Below, piece by piece: positions 22,865 through 31,939 of a stretch of DNA of 64,000 nucleotides (the first letter of the stretch is position 1; every line of letters begins with the position of its first letter). A program made the position numbers and the translations under genes. Where the stretch lies: contig KL197751.1 in the NCBI GenBank assembly GCA_000697665.1, positions 43,500 to 107,499 of the forward strand. Direction: 5' to 3'. This DNA is from Jaapia argillacea MUCL 33604 (Eukaryota; Basidiomycota; Agaricomycetes; Jaapiales; Jaapiaceae). The notes under the pieces are model-generated. The model did not search any database, was not told where the DNA came from, and saw only the letters and a list, made by a program, of their open reading frames with translations.

Positions 22865-25099
22865 CTACCCAATCCGACCACTCCAAGGCGTAGGACTCTC
22901 CCCAACCCCCTCAAGCCGCTCACTCAACCCAACAGTATCCTCCAACAAATCCTGTCCCAACATCCTCAACTGCTGTGACCCAGCAGGCGGTCTCCTCTCA
23001 GCAGGTCGAACACCAAACACAGTTTCCTCTTCAGGCCCCTCAGCTTCAAGTCCTCCATGAACGACATCATCGTCATCGTCGTCGAAGGAATCATCAAACC
23101 CATCATCCTCGCCAGCTCCTGCACGCGCGAATGGGTGTATAAGGCCTCCAACGCCTTCTCCTTCGGAACCGCTGAGGGAATCACTGGAATGGTTGGAAGA
23201 TCCGAACGAGTCGTCGTCGTCGAATGATTCTGAGCCAGGTCGGCGTTGGGAAGCCATTATGAACGCTGCAGAGGGGTTGGCGGTATTATGAAACTCTTCA
23301 TTGTCGAGAGAATCGAGAGAATCTTGTTCCTGTTCCTGTTCCAACGAGTCTTCTTCCTCTTCAGGATAACGACCAGGTGTGACGGTTTGGTCGTCAACTG
23401 CGAATGGGTACGTTCCAGGATTAGGTTCAGGTGTATGTATCGCTTCTGTCCCACTTGGCAGAAGAGATGCAGGTGAGACGTTATTATGAGAGGTGGCGAT
23501 GGAATCTTGTCCAGTCTCATAACCTTGTATAGTCAACCCAACCCTCCTCATCAAACTATCCAAACTAGCATCCCAATTACTCTCACTCCGATCCGACTCT
23601 CCACCACTCACCGCTCTCGTATACCTCGAGATACTAGGTGGGGTGGGTAGGGTGCTCATACTGGAATTTGACGTGAAGGCGATTTCACCGCCTCCTCGTC
23701 TGCCGAGGTCGCCAATGAGATCTTGGCCGATTCGATGTGCGGCTTCTTTTTTGGGTGTTTTGCCTAGGGAAGGGACGAGGCCTAGTTCTTTCATTGAGCG
23801 GGGAGGGGCGGGGAGTGCGATGGTTTTCATTGGGGACATGCCGGGTGGGTACCAATCGTCATCGTCTTCGTCATCTTCTTCGAGGGTTAGGTTTGTAAAT
23901 GATGAGTGGGTGTTTGGAGCTGAGTTGGATTGGTCGTTCGTGGATGGTTGGTGACGAGTGTTTTCGGTTTTCCGACGTCGAGGTGTAGAGAGAGGTGTGT
24001 GACTTAGGTCTACGAGACCATCCCAACTTTCTGGTTTGGAGTTTGGAGGGATGAAGGGGTTCATTGCTTTTGGAGTGGTTGGTTTGCGACGGAGTTTTAG
24101 GGGGGATACCATCTCTGATAACGGGCCTCCTGCCGAACTGCCAGATTGTTGTTTTGTGACGAGCTGTTGGCGGAGGAGGTTCTGGAGGAGTGGTTGAGAA
24201 ACGTCTTTCGATTTTCCTTTGCCTTTATCTCGAGGTTGGGTGGTCGGTTGGTCGGTTGATGTCGAAGGAAGTTGTGAAGGTGTTGGATCGTGGATGTCAA
24301 GACCGTCGTCTAATGACAGACTCTGGATTTGTCTGTCTAGACGATGGAGGGGAGATTCGAGGGATGATGCCCAAGGAGTCTCGTCAGAGGCGTGGCTGGC
24401 GAAACTCTCGTTTTGGGAGGCCCGATGACGAGATATGGTGGCTGGGGTGGAGGAAATGGCGCCTTGTCCAGGCATGAATGAACTTTCGGATGGCGTTTCG
24501 TTTGGATCGAAGCCTTGACGGGCGGTTATGTCTGCTTCCGATTCTGTGAAGATACTTTCTTGATGGGACTCTTCGCTGTCTTCGTCGTCGTGGATTGACG
24601 GGGCTGGTTGCTCGTGGAACGCGGATAGATCGTCATAAATTGGTAGACGGACTCGAGCGGCCTTCTCGAAAAAGTTCACCCAGAGCTGAAAGAAACATTG
24701 AATTGGGATTATTGTTCTTTGGTGTGAAGAAACTTACCTTGGCTGCATCGCGAACGGGTTCCGTCCCAACAGCATACTTTTTGAAGGCTGGAAGCATCCT
24801 CGTAGCCAAAAGGTGATTCACTTTAGCCACATTCGCGTCAATATTCTGCTCGAAAGTCATTCAGCACTAAGCCAGATTCATTGAGAGATACGTACTTGGA
24901 GCTTTACGGTGATGAGTTGTTCGATGTAATCGATCTGGTCGTTGATGGGTGCAGTCTTGTCGAGTCCTGGTACCATGATGGAGTTGGGATCGGCACTGGG
25001 GCGAAATCGGGGAGGATTGGGATCAATTGGTTTGCGATCATCCGAGCAGGGAAGAAGGGGCTGGCGAGGCTGGCGCGGTTCGTCTGGAGGAGGCCACAT
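22865..25099 (-). CDS. ASK1: DASH/Dam1 complex subunit Ask1
   Basis: Ask1 is part of the fungal DASH ring that couples kinetochores to spindle microtubules. Three exons: 25099-24896, 24845 to about 24738, and 24686-22865. The joined N-terminal half of the conserved domain reads QIDYIEQLITVKLQ, NIDANVAKVNHLLATRM, LPAFKKYAVGTEPVRDAAK and LWVNFFEKAARVRLP. This is the Ask1 signature, around residues 45-130. The remaining roughly 590 residues are low-complexity and acidic with many SP/TP sites (for example STPRRRK, PTPPSISRY, SPTPWS), as expected of a target of cyclin-dependent kinase. The start MWPPPDEPRQP was preferred as the first ATG; a later ATG at MVPGLDK is possible. Much of the long third exon has little conservation and I cannot judge it from motifs. 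Confidence 0.9.
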
Positions 25100-25466
25100 T
25101 GGCGATGCGGCTGGTGGTGAGTGTTGATAACGATGAATGCGGAAGCTTGACGGTCAGTAGTGATAGTTTCGGTCTGTGGATAGCCTTTTTGTATGTTCTT
25201 ACCTTTATGAAACTAGATGCACGAGCCAGAGGTAGCGATATCGCGCTAGTGTTGCCGTTCAATGGATGCTTGCTGATGCGAAGGGTACAATTGAACACGA
25301 TAGTTTTAAGTATTGACAGGCAGCCTGAGTGATATAGCAATCAGCCCGATCGTTTCTTTTCCGCCAGTAACACAGGATTTAGTGACAGAAGTGCTAGCCA
25401 GGACTGAGGAGTGCGAACAACTAGTGCAAGGTGCAAGCAAACGGTGTATAAGTTCGTCGCTACGGC

Positions 25467-25854
25467 TAGTGTTGGGGGAAAAACCTCCTGGCTCGTAACT
25501 TACATGGTAAATTACAAGTGGGCGGAGCATCCAGAGAGGTGGGATTTTTTACAGGGGTAAATTACGGGTAAATTACAGTTTACATAATCGAACAGAAAAC
25601 AGCAGAATGGGGCCTCGGGGGACAGAGGGGTTTCAAAATGAGCTTGGCTTCCTCGACTTCATCGACAGATGGTTCGCTGCTCTTGGGCTCAAGAGCAACG
25701 ATGGTAGCCCTGAAAGGCTTTCTGGCGGAGAGACCTTTCTTACCCTTTTTTTTTACATACCCCAGAGGCCCTTGGTAAATTACAGTAAGTTACGGTAAAT
25801 TACCATGTAAATTACCTTGCTGTAAATTACAGGGGACTTTCTTCCCCAACACTA
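25467..25854. mobile_element. Non-autonomous hAT-type element (MITE), 388 bp
   Basis: The ends are inverted: the left reads TAGTGTTGGGGG and the right, on the opposite strand, TAGTGTTGGGGA, with weaker match inward (GAAAAA / AGAAAG). The element is bounded on both sides by the same 8 bp, GCTACGGC (25459-25466 and 25855-25862). An 8-bp target duplication and TAG-type ends are hallmarks of the hAT superfamily. It has no transposase frame and is too short for one. Inside are clustered copies of GTAAATTAC near both ends, as expected for transposase-binding subterminal repeats. The perfect duplication and matching ends suggest recent insertion. Confidence 0.85.
25507..25830 (+). repeat. Subterminal GTAAATTAC repeats within the MITE
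   Basis: Exact GTAAATTAC words occur at about 25507, 25557, 25568, 25775, 25795, 25807 and 25822. Near copies are GTAACTTAC (about 25495) and GTAAGTTAC (about 25785). All are on the same strand. They cluster within roughly 110 bp of the left end and 85 bp of the right end and are absent from the centre. Confidence 0.85.
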
Positions 25855-26056
25855 GCTACGGCCCAGGAGCACGACCCGTCACAGGAACGCAGCGCGTGAC
25901 GCATGTGACGATGAATTCTGCGAAGTTCCAAGTTTCAACAGCTTTGAACACAACCATCATCTCCTTCGTTTTCTCACATTCATCGTTGGCGACTATACCT
26001 CAGAATCCCAAAGAATCTAGGCTCACAAATCTACCCAAGGCGGAATTCTGTTGGCC

Positions 26057-27832
26057 ATGGGCGTGCTTAACAGTCGAGTTCAAGAACCAGCACCGGCTCT
26101 GGCGGAAGACGATGAAGACGAGCAGGAGCAGGAGCAGGAGCAGGAACAGGAGGAATCAGAGGGGGCGGAGTGCCCGCGGTGGGAGCGAACATCTCCCCAT
26201 CAAGGACCAACAGTTCGTCTCATTGACAGTCATCAAGCTATCCAACGGGACGTTGCTCCTCGCCCCAGGATCGTCTTTGCATGCGAACTTTTCGTTTATT
26301 CGATCAAGCGACGCTATAATGCTTCTCTCCCTGCTGTTCGCCTTCCAATCGAAATCTTGACCACCATCTTCGAATTTGCTGTGAACAAACCCTCAACAGA
26401 CCATCTCGTTGATAATCTAGGCAACGAAGCCTTTGGACTCTGTCTTCTACCGTCCCTACGAAGTCAAGCCCACCTTACTCACGTGTGTCATCGCTGGCGG
26501 GAGGTCGCTCTGGGTTATTCTCGGCTGTGGAACACCATCGCAACTGGTCCAGCAGACTATGTTTCATCAGCAATTTCCCGAGCGAGAGGCGATCTTGAGG
26601 TGAACCTCCTGTCCTCACCAAGACTACTCGCGCTCGAAGTAACTACCTTGGCTCTGGCTCTCCGTCACACACACCAAATACGGACGCTTGCCATTTCACT
26701 GGACTGCAATCGTGTTGGTGCATTGAGTGCCTTCTCACAGCCAGCTCCCTTCCTTCAAACACTCGTACTTTTGCATTCATCCTATACTCGACAACCTCTA
26801 CTCGAACCTGTCCTCTTTAGTGGTATCACACCATCTCTGCGTCGGCTTTGTCTCCGCAATGTCTACTTTTCCTGGACTTCCAGCATATTCCGCAACCTGA
26901 CAACGCTTAGGATCTCGACGACCTCTGCGGACTATCCAGGACAGCTCTCAGACACCATTGCTGCCCTACAGCAGATGTCATCTCTCGAAATCTTGTCGCT
27001 CAGACATGCGCTACCTCGCGCTACTCAGGAAATACCTTCGTCCACCATCACGACACTTGCCAGCCTACGACATCTGGAGGTCCAGGATCAAGTCGATCGG
27101 TGTGTCGAACTTCTGGCACATCTCACCCTCCCCAACTACCCTTCCTTGCAATTTTCGCTTCACAACAGTCGACCTGTCGAGGTTCTACGAGTAGATTTAT
27201 ATCGCTTTTTTCGACTCATCAACCAGCGCCTACACGATGGTGAAACCACAAGCCCCCTTTGCCGTTTGACTTTGGACCTCATGGGAGGTTTATCAGGTTA
27301 CACAACGAGGTCTTCCTCAACAAATCCCTTTCTGAAGGAAAGCGACCGTCACTTGTCGTTAGGACTTTCGTCAATCACGGACGATAATCGACCCCAGTGG
27401 CTCTCTCAGTTTCGGATGATAAGTACCAAGAACATCCGCAGTCTTCGTTTCGAAAACGTGGGCGATCTGGACGGGCCAACAGTGCAAGCACTACTTGCCG
27501 GGACCGCGCTACCATCTGTTGTGGAGTGCACCATCTCTGGCAATGTATCGTTCGCCTTCCTGTCATGGCTTCTTCCCCTCCAGCACTCCGTCCCGTCCCT
27601 TCAATCCCTAACGTTCACTGGGATGTCGATGAATCGAAATGTGTGCGGATTCACTATCCAACTCTGTTTGGAGACACTCTTGGCTTCTCAAGCCCGTCAT
27701 CGTCCACTAGAGCGCCTCGTACTACGCAATTGTCCTGGTTTGACTTTGTTGATGGCTTGTGGGTTTGAGAAGCACGTTGGCCAGGTCGTGTGGGATGAAG
27801 ATATGATTGACTTTGGGCTAAGCCCCAGGTAG
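26057..27832 (+). CDS. F-box protein, copy 1 of the local family
   Basis: Likely substrate-recognition subunit of an SCF ubiquitin ligase. A single exon of 591 residues from the ATG at 26057. After a Glu/Gln repeat coded by a GAGCAG microsatellite (about 26118-26155), the F-box lies near residues 90-160: LPIEILTTIFEFAV, then HLTHVCHRWREVALGYSRLW. The rest is Leu-rich with irregular repeats (LRRLCLRNVYF, LEILSLRHAL, LRHLEVQDQ, LERLVLRNCPGL), probably a degenerate LRR solenoid. It is a paralogue of the gene at 34463-36031, sharing the F-box, the downstream SWTSSIFRNLTTLRIS-like block and VDRCVELLAHLTLPNYPSL. Agaricomycetes carry very large F-box families of this layout, mostly without known targets. 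Confidence 0.85.
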   Translation: MGVLNSRVQEPAPALAEDDEDEQEQEQEQEQEESEGAECPRWERTSPHQGPTVRLIDSHQAIQRDVAPRPRIVFACELFVYSIKRRYNASLPAVRLPIEILTTIFEFAVNKPSTDHLVDNLGNEAFGLCLLPSLRSQAHLTHVCHRWREVALGYSRLWNTIATGPADYVSSAISRARGDLEVNLLSSPRLLALEVTTLALALRHTHQIRTLAISLDCNRVGALSAFSQPAPFLQTLVLLHSSYTRQPLLEPVLFSGITPSLRRLCLRNVYFSWTSSIFRNLTTLRISTTSADYPGQLSDTIAALQQMSSLEILSLRHALPRATQEIPSSTITTLASLRHLEVQDQVDRCVELLAHLTLPNYPSLQFSLHNSRPVEVLRVDLYRFFRLINQRLHDGETTSPLCRLTLDLMGGLSGYTTRSSSTNPFLKESDRHLSLGLSSITDDNRPQWLSQFRMISTKNIRSLRFENVGDLDGPTVQALLAGTALPSVVECTISGNVSFAFLSWLLPLQHSVPSLQSLTFTGMSMNRNVCGFTIQLCLETLLASQARHRPLERLVLRNCPGLTLLMACGFEKHVGQVVWDEDMIDFGLSPR

Positions 27833-28902
27833 CCGTGTCGGTGAGCATAACTGGGTCGTCTATTTGACGGTGTCGCCTCAATTGAACGTGCTTTCAGGGA
27901 TGTCGAGTCTTAACGATTCGAGCGTAAATTCATCCTATCCCCACAGTTTATTTGTCGCGCGCGACCTTTTTACTCTTTTCGTTTTGTATCCAACACTTCT
28001 GTCCTACTCAGGCTATTCCTTCTCTAACATTTGCGACCTGGCTGCGGAATACTCGGCTGGCTGTATACGTATCGTACAGTTGACTCACGGGTTTCGTTAT
28101 GCACAGGAAAATGAACTGCATATCGAGCATTGCCCATCGCCGGTCCGCGAAACCGAAGCGACGTTCATGCCACTTTAACTTTTAAGGTTGAAGTTCAACC
28201 GGAAGGTTTCCAGAGGTTTACCGCAAGCCTCTGCAAGCCCTTTCCGATTCCTCCCGATGTCTTGGAAGCTCGACATTGCACGGATAGTGCGGAGCGCTGA
28301 CCTATCTGCTCTTGTCAACATAGTAACCGCGTTTCAAGCAGCGAACTGGGTAAGTTCTGTCAATTAAACACGATCTTCATACCTCGGGGTGCCCTGACCC
28401 GCTGAACATGCCGTGCGTTGTCGCAGCTTTACCATAATATGCCCCTGAACACCCAGTAGCGCTGATACATCCAATCTCTACTTCGAAAGACGATGCGATA
28501 ATGATGGTGACGGAGTAAGTACTGTTTTTCGACTTCTGGCATACACACAGCAGATCACTTACGTTCCAATTCATCGCAGCCCTGGATTTCCAGCCTCGGT
28601 CCAAAACACACCAAGAGATTTCTTTACAAGGAGGATGCGAGTGGGCCGCACAACTCCGTTGGGTTCAGGCTGCTCAGCTTCTTACTGTGGCTGGGTGGCA
28701 GTATGTCACACCTTTTGCGATGTGTTCCTTGCAGCCGGCTTCCCACTGCAGCGCACTTGAACGGCATGGTGACGCCCTCCTCCTTATTTATACCCAGCAG
28801 AGCTGTCGGCGGTCTCTACGCATCCAGGTCCCGAACCCGTTTGTGAACAGGACGTACTCCCCTCATCAGTTGTCACCGTCGCCCGCCTTGTGATTCCTCT
28901 CA
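27833..28902. other. Spacer between F-box copy 1 and membrane protein copy 1 (duplicated)
   Basis: About 1.07 kb with no coding gene recognised. Parts match the spacer at about 31080-31940: a block with ACTCTTTTCGTTTTGTATCC (about 27973) and one with GCCGCACAACTCC (about 28650) recur there with changes. So it belongs to the segmental duplication. A perfect 15-bp palindrome, GGTTGAAGTTCAACC, sits at 28186-28200. A TTTATA run at about 28787 may be the TATA box of the next gene. Confidence 0.55.
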
Positions 28903-30647
28903 ATGTCTTGCACGGCTTCACCGACTCGAACTGTTTTTGAAACAGTCACTTCGCAGAGTTTATCGACGTCTTTCTCCAATGTAGTTTCCACTGGGCCGGC
29001 GACGACTGTCACCATCACCAGCGTTAACTTCCCTTGCATGGTTGGCGACTGTTTCCAGACAACAGTAGAGACACAACCAGGTGAGTGGGATGGGAAATAG
29101 CATCCGAGCCTCATCTCCATCGCACTTGGTCTTCCTTGTGCTGACTATTCGACCGTCGACGTAGCTTCATTCGTGCTAACACTCGTCTGCTTGTAGGTCA
29201 AGTCACAACGGTGCAAGTCCCTGTTGCTCTCACAGTCCCGATTATCAACACAATCGCCACCGGTACCCTTTTTGCTCCATGTCAAAGCACCACTTCCCAC
29301 CCAACCGTATCTTCCACCGCCAAGACTAGCACTACAAGCAGCACCGCCAAGATCAGCTCTACTACAACCAATGTCAGCACTACAACTCCACCACCTCCTA
29401 TTTCACCCTCGATATCTACCAGCCCCACACCACTTCCTCTTCCCCCCTCGACATCTACAACCACCAGCATAGCCACTATCATATCCATCTACACTCCACC
29501 ACCATCGATATTGGTATTATCGAGCACTGTAACTACCGACGGTTCCACAACGGTTTCCGCCGAGACGTTTACCTCGACTGCGCCACCTACGACGGTTTTC
29601 ATGTCGGTTCCAGCTGCTGCTGCCACTGGTGAAGCGAGTTCATCGGCTGTGGCCAATCCAAGCAATCATGTTGCTGTTATTGTTGGTGGTGCCGCGGCCG
29701 GTGCCGTTGGACTGGTGGTTATTGCTGGATTGATTTGGTGGATTTCGTACGTCTCCCTTCGCCTTACTTCTTATGCACCCTAACCCGCGAGATCGGTATA
29801 TTTCAACAGTAGACTCCTACGCCCGACCACGCCAGTGCCAATCGACCACGGGAGGAATGTGTCTTCGAACACCGCTCCCGACAGAGGGTCGCCACAAACG
29901 CAACAGCGTAATTTCCAATCCGCTTATCATCCCGACCCACCATCGCGACCACACACCGTGTTTATCCAACAACAATTCGGCGTACATCAGCAACCATATC
30001 AGCCCAACTCATCATCGCCGCAACAAACGACGCGCAGCCAACATCAACACGGCCTGTCGCAACAACAGTATAACTTGCCATCACAGCAGGCTTACAACTC
30101 CCAGTCCCCTTCCCAAACCAATGGACCATTGGGAGAGCAGTTGAATGCTCGAAGGCCAGGTCAAACAGCCTATCCAGTCCAAAGCCAGTACAGCCCCCCA
30201 ACGATATCGAATTCCATCTCGTCAGGTCGCTCATCACCTACTACATCAACGAGTCCGCTTATCACTCCTGTAGCTGCGGGACGACGCAGGCAGAGTCCTC
30301 TGTCGATGGACGGTCCCTATCCATCAATGGCCGAAGGGTTGGGTTCCCCCCAAGGTACCGAACTACCACCTTATCCAGATTCAGTTGTCGCACCAGAGGA
30401 ACGGCGACACCGTTCAAACGGCGCTAACTCGCATAACCTTCGGGAATTGCATCAGGGTCCAAGCGACGGTCCAGTGCGAGGTGGTAGCGATATAGGAAAT
30501 GGGCGTGGGAGTGGCGCTGGGACCTCAGCTGCATCATCCGCCCCTGCTTACTCCTTCGTTGGCTCATCTCTGGCAGAGACAACTCGAAGTCCAAGCCTTG
30601 CTCAACCAGCCAATCGTAGGGGGAAGTTGACCAGGAGGCCACGATAG
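28903..30647 (+). CDS. Ser/Thr-rich single-pass membrane protein with Gln-rich tail, copy 1
   Basis: Three exons (28903-29080, 29197-29746, 29811-30647) join in frame. Residues 1 to about 225 are Ser/Thr/Pro-rich and suited to heavy O-glycosylation. A Gly/Ala-rich membrane segment VAVIVGGAAAGAVGLVVIAGLIWWIS follows, then a basic stop-transfer RLLRP. The cytoplasmic tail of about 270 residues is rich in Gln, Ser, Pro and Tyr (HQQPYQPNSSSPQQ, LSQQQYNLPSQQAYNSQ). This layout resembles fungal wall-stress sensors or Mid2-like proteins, but no WSC domain is present. I see no signal peptide after MSCTASPTRTVFETV; an in-frame stop lies four codons upstream, so an unseen upstream exon is possible. Function unknown. 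A second copy follows at 31940-34051. Confidence 0.75.
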
Positions 30648-31939
30648 GGGGAGAATGGACCGACCACTCCACTCCAACCAGAGGGAGCGGAGGTGCGCGA
30701 AGTTCTTGAAGATACATAGGTATCTAATCATACAGCTTTCATTGAGCTACGGATAAATTATGGATGCCATTTACTTTTTACTTTGTTCCCTTCGGTACTG
30801 CTTGTCAATGTGGTAGCTTGTGGTTCAGCAGTACTAGTGTTTTGCTTGAGTGCGATACTGATTTCTGCCGATCCCATTTTTGGAAAGTTCTTGGTTGTTC
30901 CTCCTCCCATTAGTGTTGTCGAATCTGTCGTGCACTTGTGGCTTCACAATAGTCGACCTGCCGAGGTTCTACGAGTAGATTCAGCGTGCAGTGGATTGTT
31001 TTTTTCGCCTTCGCATATACCAGTGCCGCCTGCGTGATACTAGTGTAACTAGTAGCACCCTGTGCCGTTTGGTCTATATTTTTATTCGTCCTTTTATACC
31101 TTTACTCTTCTCGTTTTGTACCCAATACTCTCTTTGGCGTTGTCATACTACCCTTTCTCCATGCAATTGCGATCTGGCTGCGAAGTGAGAGGCTGAATGT
31201 CGAGCACACTGACTCAACTGGAGCATTCATAACCGGTCCGAACAGCCGAAACGAGGGTTGACTCTTCTTTTGAGTTCAAGCCCTTTCTCGCCGTTACTCC
31301 TTTTGCCTTGCGTCGACTCCAAGGTTGAGCGCTCAAGTGCCGAACAACAATATGGCTATAAAGTTCCGTCTTTTAAGCAGTTACCCGGGTCAGTTAGTCC
31401 CATTAATATTGGTCACTTAATCCATAACAAGGGTCCCCCTGAACCACGTCCATCTGCACAGCTCTGCCTTATTAGTTGCCTCAATTATACGAGTACGGGC
31501 GGCTCCCAATTTCTATTCTATCTGAGAGGGCTGCGGTAGCCTGGTGGTTCTTCAAGCCCTAGTCGTCATACATCCCCCAAATTACTCCCACGCCCTGGTC
31601 TGAAGCAGAGACTCCTTGGAGGAGGATGCAGGTGAGCCGCACAACTCCACTAGGTTTAGACTTCTCATCTTCTTACTGAGGCCGCCGATTAGGATGTCAG
31701 ACAATTTACAATGGGTGCCTGGCATTCCACCTTCCGTGGAACGCGCCTTGAGATCACCCTTACCCTTCTAAGATTCAACGGGTTTATCGCGACCCCATGC
31801 CGCCTCCTTATAGCCAAGTGTCTTGTGGTAGGCGCTACGCATGGATCCAGTTGCTGATAACCCGCCTATGTGAAGACGACGTACCGGATTTCCACCCTCA
31901 CCATCTATCGTTGTCACCCCATCCTGTGTTTCCTCTGCG
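30648..31939. other. Spacer with F-box relic and duplicated flank
   Basis: Holds the F-box relic (30895-31080) and then sequence homologous to the spacer at 27.9-28.9 kb, including GATCTGGCTGCGAA (about 31168) and GCCGCACAACTCC (about 31635). No intact gene was seen. A CTTATAG word near 31806 sits where copy 1 has its TATA-like run. Confidence 0.5.
30895..31080 (+). pseudogene. Deleted F-box gene relic
   Basis: A patchwork of F-box gene pieces. About 30895-30930 matches the N-terminal coding part of the F-box gene at 34463 (VPPPI...VESV). Directly after it, GGCTTCACAATAGTCGACC onward (30940-30985) matches codons for LHNSRPxEVLRVD of copy 1 (27163-27200). Then a T-rich piece and TGCCGTTTGG (about 31065) match 27210-27270. 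The F-box itself and most of the LRR-like region are deleted and the frame is broken. It marks a third F-box gene in the tandem array. Confidence 0.75.

Larger units (their letters stand above)
25100..26056. other. Intergenic region containing a MITE-like element
   Basis: Between ASK1 and the first F-box gene. The only clear structure is the element at 25467-25854 with its target-site duplications, described separately. Outside it I see no gene. Confidence 0.5.
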
